Part shown: positions 35,310-42,660 of the stretch, one piece after another
How the letters are laid out: each line of letters begins with the position of its first letter
How positions within the stretch are numbered: position 1 is the first letter of the stretch
From: PoT sp049331405
Lineage (GTDB): Bacteria > Planctomycetota > Planctomycetia > Isosphaerales > Isosphaeraceae
DNA length: 64,000 bases
Assembly: GCF_049331405.1 (NCBI RefSeq)
Contig: NZ_CP186274.1
Span: forward strand, 6,696,001-6,760,000
Reading direction: 5' to 3'
Program-made: the position numbers and the translations under genes
Notes under the pieces: model-generated
Told to the model about the DNA's origin: nothing
The model's input: only the letters and a program-made list of their open reading frames with translations
Databases searched by the model: none

Positions 35310-36956
35310 CTACTCGCCCAGGTTTTCCGCCGAGTCGATCTCCTCGTCACCGACGAGGAAATTGGCGTACTGGATCGAATACTCGCGGGCGAATTCTTCC
35401 CGGATCTTCGGGATGATGTCCTGGTCGAAGTCGGGGGCCGAGTGCAGTGTGAGGCCCTGGGGCGACAGGCGCAACTCGCCGTCGTCGAGGATGATCTCGC
35501 CCGCCTTGAGGACGTATCGCGGCATCGAGAACATGCGGCGCTTGTCGTCGTTAGGGGCGTAGATCGCGACGTCCCCATCGGCCCCAACGCCGAGGTGCCC
35601 CTTGTTGGCGAGGCCGAGCATCCGGGCGGGGGCCGCGCGAGTGATGATGGCGATCTCCGAGAGGGAATACTCGCGGCCGAGGTCTCCGAGACCCGACCTG
35701 GCTCGCACACGGTCGGGCAACGCCTGGAGCATCTCCGCGCGGAGGCCGCGGTCCATCAGCAGGGCGATGATCTGGGGATAGGCCAGGAACGAGCCGCCAT
35801 TGGGGTGGTCGGTGCTCATGGCGACGCGCCAGGGGTCATCGACGCGCAAATACCACTCGAGTCCGATCGCCCACTGGAGGGCGTGGACGAAGTTCTTGTC
35901 CTCGTACGTGATCGGGACGACGCCGCAGCCGGTCTCCACCTCGACATCGTGGCTGATCCACTTCCGGCCGGTCACCTTGTGGAGGAACTGCCCGACCGCG
36001 CCGTCGGCGGTCATGCTCGTCGTGTCGCCGAAGAGGACCTGGCCGACGTCGACCGTCAGGTTTTCATGCGTGTTGATGTAATCGGTGAGCGCGGGGACCT
36101 GCGAGTCGAATGCGCCGGTGTCGTCGGTTGAGCCGCCGTAGCTGTGGAACTGGATGTGAGCCAGGTGGGCCCGGTGTCCATCCAGCGTGCGGAGGGTCTC
36201 CAGGGTCGTGGCGGCGTTCCCCGGCAGGCCGAGGTTCATCGTATGCAGGTGGATCGGGTGGGGCAGGCCGAGGTCATCCGCCGCCCTCGCGAGCTCGACC
36301 ATGATCTGGCGAGGGGTCACGTCGAAGTGGGCCACGCGGTCGTCGAGCCGGGAGATGTTGCCATGCCCTTGCTTCCAGTTCTCGACCCCACCCGGGTTGA
36401 CGACCTTGATGCCGTAACCCTTGGTCGCCCCGAGGAGCCACGCGACCTGGTCGCGGAGTCCGGCCCGGTCCCCGGCATGGATCAAGTCCATGATCGTATG
36501 ATTATTGCCCGCCAGGATCAGGATCGCCTTATCGATGATGGGGGTATCCCTGAGCTCGTGGTGGGCGTGGCGGGCGCCGAGCGGGGGGATCGCTGCGTCG
36601 ACCGCCGACGTGTAGCCGAGCCCCGCGTAGCGATAGCCGGTGGTGAAGCTCGAGGGGACGCTGCCCAGCGTCCCCGAGCGGAGCCGGGCGGTCCGCTCGA
36701 CGGCGGCCTCGCGCCTCTCCTCGGGGCGGAGCATGCGGGCCGAGTTCACCTTGGAGCCGGCGATGTGGCAATGGACGTCGACGCCGCCGGGCATCACCAC
36801 GTAGCCGCGAGCGTCGATGGTGCGATCGGCCCTGGCGTCGGGATCGGTGGGCGGGCCGGAGACCTTGCCGTCGGTGATCCAGATGTCGCGGACCTCATCG
36901 TCGATGCCGTTGGCGGGGTCGACGACCCGTCCTCCCGCGATTCGGAGCGTCGTCAT
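35310..36956 (-). CDS. fhcA: Formylmethanofuran dehydrogenase/hydrolase subunit A
   Basis: This 548-residue amidohydrolase is the catalytic subunit that hydrolyses formyl-methanofuran to formate in bacterial Fhc. The binuclear metal site is visible: HCH in GGVDVHCHIAG, a metal-bridging Lys in GIKVVNPGGVENWKQG, His in HPIHLHTMNLGLPGN and the terminal Asp in AMSTDHPNGGSF. All catalytic metal ligands of FwdA-type subunits therefore appear kept. The start at 36956 follows a normal context; a longer frame to 37019 lacks homology-like sequence. It is 91 nt from fhcB and 79 nt from fhcD on the same strand. Confidence 0.95.
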   Translation of the reverse strand: MTTLRIAGGRVVDPANGIDDEVRDIWITDGKVSGPPTDPDARADRTIDARGYVVMPGGVDVHCHIAGSKVNSARMLRPEERREAAVERTARLRSGTLGSVPSSFTTGYRYAGLGYTSAVDAAIPPLGARHAHHELRDTPIIDKAILILAGNNHTIMDLIHAGDRAGLRDQVAWLLGATKGYGIKVVNPGGVENWKQGHGNISRLDDRVAHFDVTPRQIMVELARAADDLGLPHPIHLHTMNLGLPGNAATTLETLRTLDGHRAHLAHIQFHSYGGSTDDTGAFDSQVPALTDYINTHENLTVDVGQVLFGDTTSMTADGAVGQFLHKVTGRKWISHDVEVETGCGVVPITYEDKNFVHALQWAIGLEWYLRVDDPWRVAMSTDHPNGGSFLAYPQIIALLMDRGLRAEMLQALPDRVRARSGLGDLGREYSLSEIAIITRAAPARMLGLANKGHLGVGADGDVAIYAPNDDKRRMFSMPRYVLKAGEIILDDGELRLSPQGLTLHSAPDFDQDIIPKIREEFAREYSIQYANFLVGDEEIDSAENLGE

Positions 36957-37047
36957 GCCGGGAAGACCCCATGGCCGCGAACGAGAATGGATCCCTTCGA
37001 GACCGGATGAAATGCCCACCTGATGGAATGAGTCATCAATTCCATGT

Positions 37048-38385
37048 TCACGTCGCGAGCCTGCCTTCGATCTCGGCCAACCAATGGGACACGGTGGGTC
37101 GCCCCTCGTCGATGGAGGCGCGGAGCGGGAGGCTCACGCCATCGACCCGGGTCACCGAACCCCCTGCCCCGATGCCATAGGTCGCGGCGTCGAGGGAGAC
37201 GGTCGCGTCGGGCATCGCCGTCGTGGCCCTGGGCCCGATCATGACGGTCTTGAGCGGCGATCCCCCGGCAACTCGAAGCTTGGCCAAGAGTGCCTCGGAT
37301 GGCGGCTCGCCGAGGATCACCACGGCGTCGAAGGCTTCCCGCTCGAGGAGGACCGGCGCTGAGGTGGCTCCAGGCAAGGATTCGGGCGAACCGCCCGCGA
37401 GGCTGAGGCTCGTGGCGAAACCCGTCTGCCAGGTCTGCACCGCCGAGGCCCCCGCGGGGTTGCCGCGCGAGCCGAGGTCGAGGATGACGAATCGAGTGAA
37501 GCTGTTGAGGTCCCTCACCAGCGACAACGCCGCTTCGGAGGCGGCCGAACCGCCTCCTTCGCGCACCAATCGCGAATCCACGAACATCGCGCCGTACTTC
37601 GCCCGCTTGAGGCGTTCGGCCAGGGCCTGCAAGGTTTCGAGCGAGAGGCCTGTGGTAGATTCGACGCGAGCCGGGTCGAGTTTGAGGCCCCGGAGGAGGC
37701 CCCGGAGGACCCAGAGCGTTTCGAACCACGTTTGCGGTGGTAGCGAGAGGAAATCGTCGGCTCTCTCGGCGGTCTTGGTCCGATGGTCGTCGACGACGAT
37801 GACGTGGCGACCGGCTCGACCCTCGGGCACGAACCGACCTTTCGGCTCGACCGAGTAGCGGCTCCAGTGCCTCGAGTGCGTCACGACGGGGTCGACGCCC
37901 CAGAAGAGGACGAGGTCCGCGCGGTTCTTGACCTCGCCGAGCGTCGAGGAGACCCTCCCCACCCGCTGGACGGCCCGGACGTATTGCTCCGGTTCGGGGC
38001 TCCAGGACGAGTCGACGACCGCACCCACACGATCGGCCAGGGCCAGTGCCGAGGCCACGGCCTCGTTGCTGACCTGGGAGAGGCCCAAGATCAGGGGAGC
38101 TCGCGACGTGCGCAGGATCTCGGCGACGCGGTCGAGGGCGGCTTCCGATGAGGCGGGCGTTCCATCGACGGTCGCGACGGGCACATCGTCCCGCGAGCGA
38201 TCGGCCAGGAACCAGGCTCGGCCGGTCGCGCAGGCGTTCTCGACCTCGCGCACCTTGCCGGCCTCGACCGAGACCGTGAGGTCGTCGCAGAGGCAGCCGC
38301 ACTGGAGGCAGGTGACGTCGGAGACGCGTTTCACGGGCCCCGCATCGCTCGCGAGGGCGAGGCCTGATTGCGGCGGGTTGGACAT
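37048..38385 (-). CDS. fhcB: Formylmethanofuran dehydrogenase/hydrolase subunit B
   Basis: This 445-residue subunit B homologue begins with a Cys-rich segment, CLQCGCLCDDL, and NACATGRAWF shortly after, resembling the iron-sulfur region of archaeal FwdB. Later parts (PLILGLSQVSNEAVASALALADRVG, LVLFWGVDPVVTHSRHW) match the molybdopterin-binding fold. In bacterial Fhc the B subunit is thought to have no redox function. I could not identify the Cys or Sec that binds the metal in archaea. The gene is the first of the fhcB-fhcA-fhcD-SPFH unit and diverges from the SDR gene over a 315-nt regulatory gap. Confidence 0.92.
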   Translation of the reverse strand: MSNPPQSGLALASDAGPVKRVSDVTCLQCGCLCDDLTVSVEAGKVREVENACATGRAWFLADRSRDDVPVATVDGTPASSEAALDRVAEILRTSRAPLILGLSQVSNEAVASALALADRVGAVVDSSWSPEPEQYVRAVQRVGRVSSTLGEVKNRADLVLFWGVDPVVTHSRHWSRYSVEPKGRFVPEGRAGRHVIVVDDHRTKTAERADDFLSLPPQTWFETLWVLRGLLRGLKLDPARVESTTGLSLETLQALAERLKRAKYGAMFVDSRLVREGGGSAASEAALSLVRDLNSFTRFVILDLGSRGNPAGASAVQTWQTGFATSLSLAGGSPESLPGATSAPVLLEREAFDAVVILGEPPSEALLAKLRVAGGSPLKTVMIGPRATTAMPDATVSLDAATYGIGAGGSVTRVDGVSLPLRASIDEGRPTVSHWLAEIEGRLAT

Positions 38386-38700
38386 CGCGCGACGTTCGCT
38401 CCCTGACTGGATCGTGGGGGCCGACACCCTGGGCCCGCCTGGATTCTCCCAGAGGCCCCCCGCAGTGTCAAACCGCCGACTGGACAGGCCTCGTTCTGTT
38501 CGTCCGGATGATCGCGTCGCGACAAACCTGACGGCGCCATCGTGACATCGGCTTCTCGGGGTTGGCCCGCGGTTTTCGGACGTGTGCGGAGCCTTGACGG
38601 CATGTCGAACCTTGAGAAAAGGGGGAAATCCGGCTACAAAGTAAGGGAACCCGACGTGACACAAGTGGCCTCCCCAAAGACTCCCTCGGCGCGAATTCGG
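38386..38700. other. Divergent regulatory gap of the H4MPT island
   Basis: These 315 nt separate fhcB (minus) from the SDR gene (plus) and must hold promoters for both arms. A promoter-like pair for the plus strand is listed separately. No matching pair is obvious for fhcB, and no small ORF is supported. Confidence 0.5.
38612..38640 (+). promoter_or_regulatory. Sigma-70-like promoter of the SDR-DHPS-DUF447-mptG arm
   Basis: TTGAGA (38612-38617, 5 of 6 match TTGACA) and TACAAA (38635-38640, 4 of 6 match TATAAT) are exactly 17 nt apart, in a local AT-rich patch about 60 nt before the SDR start. This is pattern-based only. Confidence 0.4.
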
Positions 38701-39480
38701 ATGTCAGATTCCCCGCAGCATTCACCATCGTGGCGAGGCCTTCGAGCGGTCGTCCTGGGCTCGACGTCGGGCATCGGCCGCGCGGTCGCCCTGGCCCTCG
38801 CGGATGCGGGGGCCGACGTGATCATCCACGGCCATACTTCGAAGGACGCCGCCGAGGAGGTCGCCAACGAGGTGGCCGATCGCGGTGGGCGATCCCACGT
38901 CATGCTGGCAGACCTTGCGGATCTCGGGGTCTGCGACCAGCTGGCCGAGCGGGCCTGGAACTACTGGGGAGGGCTCGATGCCTGGCTCCAGATCGCCGGG
39001 GCCGACACGCTCACGGGCGAAGGCGCGAAGCTCGGGTTCGACGAGAAGCTCGACCTCCTCTGGAAGGTCGACGTCCGCGCGACCATGCGCCTGACCCGCG
39101 CGATAGGCCAACGGATGAAGCAGCAGGGGCACGGCTCGATCGTCACGATGGGCTGGGATCAGGCCGAGACCGGGATGGAAGGGGACTCGGGCGAGATCTT
39201 CACCGCGACCAAGGGGGCGATCATGGCCTTCACGCGGAGTCTGGCCCTGAGCCTCGCTCCCGAGGTCCGCGTCAATGCCCTGGCCCCGGGTTGGATCAAG
39301 ACGGCCTGGGGGGACTCGGCATCATCCACCTGGCAGGATCGCGTGCTCCGCGAGACCCCCCTGTCGCGCTGGGGGAAGCCGGAGGACGTCGCCCAGGTCG
39401 CCAAATTCCTCGTCGGCCCCGACTCGACCTTTGTGACCGGGCAAATCGTCCGCATCAATGGCGGGGCGGTCCGGGGTTGA
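38701..39480 (+). CDS. SDR-family protein lacking the catalytic Tyr
   Basis: This 259-residue protein has a Rossmann fold with cofactor motif LGSTSGIGRAVA (residues 19-30) and the later NALAPGWIKTAW and TGQIVRINGGAVRG segments of classical short-chain dehydrogenases. The catalytic YxxxK site reads F167-T-A-T-K171. The strand before it (GSIVTMGWDQ) has no Ser at the expected place, and NNAG is replaced by QIAG. Only the Lys of the tetrad remains. It could use another mechanism, act on pterin like folM-type reductases, or be a non-catalytic subunit. It leads the plus-strand methanopterin synthesis arm, with a promoter-like pair upstream. Confidence 0.85.
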   Translation: MSDSPQHSPSWRGLRAVVLGSTSGIGRAVALALADAGADVIIHGHTSKDAAEEVANEVADRGGRSHVMLADLADLGVCDQLAERAWNYWGGLDAWLQIAGADTLTGEGAKLGFDEKLDLLWKVDVRATMRLTRAIGQRMKQQGHGSIVTMGWDQAETGMEGDSGEIFTATKGAIMAFTRSLALSLAPEVRVNALAPGWIKTAWGDSASSTWQDRVLRETPLSRWGKPEDVAQVAKFLVGPDSTFVTGQIVRINGGAVRG

Positions 39481-39510
39481 TCGCGACGGCGGATCGTGCG
39501 TGAAGGCTGG

Positions 39511-40953
39511 ATGGGGTCGGTTCGAAGTGGAATGGGGGATGGTGCCGTGGGTGAAGACGTCGGGTCGGATCGGCCTCGACTGCTCTTCGTGACCGGGCGC
39601 CTCGCCGAGTTCTCGCTCCGGCAGGTGCTCGACGAACTCGCACCACGCGCGGGGTTCCACCCCGAGATCGCCGTGCTCCCGATTACGGTCGCCGCGCTGA
39701 TGCCGCCGAAGTGGGTGGCCAGGCACCTGGAAGTCCCCCCCGGCATCGAAAAGGTGATCCTGCCGGGATTCTGTCGAGGCGACCTGAGCATGGTCATCGA
39801 GAAGGCCGGCGTCCCCGTCGAGCGCGGCCCGGAAGACCTCCGCGACCTGCCCCGCCACTTCGGCCAGGCCGACACCCGCATGGAAGGCTACGGCGCGTTC
39901 GACATCGAGATCCTGGCGGAGATCAACCACGTCCCCCGCCTCTCCCCGGCCGAACTGGCCGCGGCGGCCAGCAGATTCATGGAAGAAGGGGCGGACCGGA
40001 TTGACGTCGGCTGCGACCCGGGCGGACCCTGGGCGGGCATCGGCGACGCAGTCAAGCTCCTGGTCGACCTCGGGTGTCGCGTCTCCGTCGATAGCTTCGA
40101 CCCCGTCGAGGTGGCGCAAGGCGTGGCGGCGGGGGCCGACCTCGTGCTCAGCGTCAACAATACGAACCGCGAACATGCCGCCGACTGGGGCGTCGAGGTC
40201 GTCGCCATCCCAGACAAGCCGGGCACGCTCGACGGCCTCGACGAGACGATGGAACTGCTCCAGCACCGGGGCGTTTCTTTCCGGGTCGACCCGATCCTCG
40301 AGCCGATCGGCTTCGGCTTCGCCGCGTCGCTGGGCCGGTATCTCGACTGCCGCAGGCGGTATCCCGAGGTCCCCTTGATGATGGGGATAGGGAACCTGAC
40401 GGAGCTGACCGACGTCGACTCGGCGGGCATCAACACGCTCCTCATCGGGTTCTGCCAGGAGCTTTCGGTCGGGAGCGTCCTGACCACGGCGGTGATCAAC
40501 TGGGCACGGTCGTCGGTCCGCGAGATCGACCTGGCCCGCCGGCTCAGCTATCATTCGGTGAAGAAACGGATGCTACCCAAGCACCTGGAGCCGCGCCTGG
40601 TCATGCTCCGCGACCCCAAGGAGCCGCGTCACGGCCCGGAGGTCCTGGAGGAACTGTCGCGCCGGATCAAGGATCCGAACTGGCGGATCTTCGCCGAGGA
40701 TGGGATGATTCATGCGATGAACGGCACGGCCTACCTCCGCGACCCGGATCCGTTCGTGCTGTTCGACCAGATGCAAGTCGCCGACCCCTCCCATGCGTTC
40801 TACCTCGGGGTCGAGCTGATGAAGGCGAAGACTGCGCTCACGCTGAACAAGGCTTACCGCCAGGACCAGGCCCTCGACTGGGGCTTCCTGACCGAGCCGG
40901 AAGTGAGCCACCACGAACGCAAGAAACGTCGGGAAGGCGAGGCGGGTCCGTGA
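39511..40953 (+). CDS. Dihydropteroate-synthase-related protein (DUF6513-type)
   Basis: This protein of about 480 residues has an N-terminal domain (LLFVTGRLAEFSLRQVLDELA to residue 150) and then a DHPS-like TIM barrel: EEGADRIDVGCDPGGPW near 160-176, CRVSVDSFDPVEVAQG near 188-203, LVLSVNNTN and PLMMGIGNLTELTD. The N-terminal barrel TPDSFSDGG motif of true DHPS is not seen. In H4MPT synthesis a DHPS-like enzyme must join the pterin diphosphate to the ribofuranosylaminobenzene product of MptG, and this gene lies 650 nt from mptG. GTG 39496 and ATG 39532 are alternative starts. The stop overlaps the DUF447 start. Confidence 0.82.
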   Translation: MGSVRSGMGDGAVGEDVGSDRPRLLFVTGRLAEFSLRQVLDELAPRAGFHPEIAVLPITVAALMPPKWVARHLEVPPGIEKVILPGFCRGDLSMVIEKAGVPVERGPEDLRDLPRHFGQADTRMEGYGAFDIEILAEINHVPRLSPAELAAAASRFMEEGADRIDVGCDPGGPWAGIGDAVKLLVDLGCRVSVDSFDPVEVAQGVAAGADLVLSVNNTNREHAADWGVEVVAIPDKPGTLDGLDETMELLQHRGVSFRVDPILEPIGFGFAASLGRYLDCRRRYPEVPLMMGIGNLTELTDVDSAGINTLLIGFCQELSVGSVLTTAVINWARSSVREIDLARRLSYHSVKKRMLPKHLEPRLVMLRDPKEPRHGPEVLEELSRRIKDPNWRIFAEDGMIHAMNGTAYLRDPDPFVLFDQMQVADPSHAFYLGVELMKAKTALTLNKAYRQDQALDWGFLTEPEVSHHERKKRREGEAGP

Positions 40954-41522
40954 TCCTCGAAGGCATCGTCACCACGCTGAACCGCCAGAAGGCCCTGAAC
41001 ATCGCCCCCATGGGGCCGATCGTCGAGCCCGACATGCGTCGGTTCGTCTTCCGGCCATTCAGGACCTCGACGACGTATGCGAATTTGAAAGAGACGGGCG
41101 TCGGCGTCCTGCACGTCACGGATGATGTCCTCCTGCTCGCCCGCGCGGCGATCGGCGAGCCGGTCTCCCCCGCGACCCGGCCGGCCGAGGTCGTCGAAGG
41201 GGCAATCCTCCGGGATGCCTGCCGCTACTTCGAGTTCCGGGTCGTCGAGTCCGACCTCAGTAACGATCGCGCCACGTTCGTGGCCGAATGCGTCGCCGAA
41301 GGGCGCCTCCGCGACTTCTTCGGCCTGAACCGCGCGAAGTTCGCCGTCGTCGAGGCGGCGATCCTGGCGACCCGCGTCGGGATCCTGCCGTCCCAGCAGA
41401 TCCTCGACGACTTCCGGCGCCTCGTCCCCCTCGTCGAGAAGACCGGCGGAGACGCCGAGCGCGAGGCCTTCGAGCTGCTGAGCCGATACGTCCAGGACGC
41501 GCGGCCGGCCGCCGCGAATTGA
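40950..41522 (+). CDS. DUF447-family protein (predicted FMN-binding split barrel)
   Basis: This 190-residue protein starts with GTG overlapping the preceding stop (GTGA), so it is coupled to the DHPS-like gene. The N-terminal LEGIVTTLNRQKALNIAPMGPIVE, then RFVFRPFRTSTTYANLKETGVGVLHVTDDVLLLARAAI, matches DUF447. I recall this as a split-barrel family related to flavin-binding oxidases, common in methanogens and in bacteria with H4MPT. C-terminal helices (ILATRVGILPSQQILDDFRRL) complete it. No biochemical role is established to my knowledge. Reduction of dihydromethanopterin is an open hypothesis given the context. Confidence 0.83.
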   Translation: MILEGIVTTLNRQKALNIAPMGPIVEPDMRRFVFRPFRTSTTYANLKETGVGVLHVTDDVLLLARAAIGEPVSPATRPAEVVEGAILRDACRYFEFRVVESDLSNDRATFVAECVAEGRLRDFFGLNRAKFAVVEAAILATRVGILPSQQILDDFRRLVPLVEKTGGDAEREAFELLSRYVQDARPAAAN

Positions 41523-41605
41523 TCGGCGTATGATGAAGTTTTCGTGCTTTTGGTTTTTAGCTTGAATTCGCACCGCCTGATTTCCAAACCGGATCCGCCC
41601 CGCTA

Positions 41606-42577
41606 ATGACTCGACTTCGCATCAAGACTCCCAGCCGTCTCCACTTCGGACTCCTGGGCTGGGGTCCGCACTCGACGCGACAGTTCGGCGGGTTGGGCTT
41701 GATGATCGACGAGCCGGGGATCGAGCTGGAGGCCGAGTCCTCGGCGAGCTGGCAGGCCGAAGGTCCGCTCGCGTCGAGGGCGCTCGAGGTGGCCGAGCGG
41801 ATCTCGGACCGACTGGCCGACGCGGGGACGCCGCCTCCCGCGGCAAGGCTCGTCATTCGTAGTGCCCCGGACGAGCACATCGGCCTCGGCGTCGGGACGC
41901 AGCTCAGTCTGGCCGTGACACGGGTGCTGTGGGCGCTGGCCGGCAGGGACGAGCCGCCGATCCGCGAGCTCGCCAATCTCTCCGGGCGAGGGCTCCGCTC
42001 GGGGATCGGGCTCCACGGCTTCGAACGCGGCGGCCTGATCGTCGACGGAGGTCGCGGGCCGTCCGGCTCGCCCCCTCCCCTGCTCGCCCATTATGATTTC
42101 CCCGAGAAGTGGGGGATTCTGGTCGTCATGCCCAGCCGACTCGCCGGGCTGCACGGCAGCGAGGAGATCCAGGCCTTCTCGACCCTGCCCCCGATCCCCG
42201 AGGCGACGACCGACCGCCTTTGCTCCCTGCTCCTGCTCGGCCTCCTGCCGGCGCTCATCGACCGCGACATCGCGAGCTTCGGCGTCGCCTTGGCGGAGAT
42301 TCAGCGTCGGGTCGGCGAGTGTTTTGCTCCGGCCCAGGGGGGGATCTTCGCCAATCCCGAGGTTGCCGCGATCGTCGACGAGTTGCAGCAGCAAGGATTG
42401 CACGGGGTCGGCCAGAGTTCTTGGGGGCCGACGCTCTACGGCTTCAGCGCCGAGCCCGAGGCTCGCCGCGACGAAATCGTCGACCGCCTCCGGGCGCGCC
42501 TCGGCCTCGACGCCGCCTCCCTCTTCTGGACCAGGGCGAACCGTAGCGGAGCTATGTTGGAGTGGATCGAGACATAG
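41606..42577 (+). CDS. mptG: Beta-ribofuranosylaminobenzene 5'-phosphate synthase (MptG)
   Basis: This 323-residue GHMP-kinase-like protein makes ribofuranosylaminobenzene 5'-phosphate from 4-hydroxybenzoate or 4-aminobenzoate and PRPP, the first committed step of methanopterin synthesis. It opens RIKTPSRLHFGLLGWG and carries SAPDEHIGLGVGTQLSLAVTRVL, the GHMP-type phosphate loop. A central GLRSGIGLHGFERGGLIVDGG and the late GQSSWGPTLYGF segment are also typical of RFAP synthases. It is 83 nt after the DUF447 gene, the last gene of the arm. A secreted-protein gene starts 83 nt downstream and is probably not part of the pathway. Confidence 0.92.
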   Translation: MTRLRIKTPSRLHFGLLGWGPHSTRQFGGLGLMIDEPGIELEAESSASWQAEGPLASRALEVAERISDRLADAGTPPPAARLVIRSAPDEHIGLGVGTQLSLAVTRVLWALAGRDEPPIRELANLSGRGLRSGIGLHGFERGGLIVDGGRGPSGSPPPLLAHYDFPEKWGILVVMPSRLAGLHGSEEIQAFSTLPPIPEATTDRLCSLLLLGLLPALIDRDIASFGVALAEIQRRVGECFAPAQGGIFANPEVAAIVDELQQQGLHGVGQSSWGPTLYGFSAEPEARRDEIVDRLRARLGLDAASLFWTRANRSGAMLEWIET

Positions 42578-42660
42578 GACTGGCTCCTCCCGCATCCCTG
42601 GGAGGGCCGTACCCGGTCCGGCAGGCCATCCTTCTCATATCAAGGTCGGGGACGTCCACG

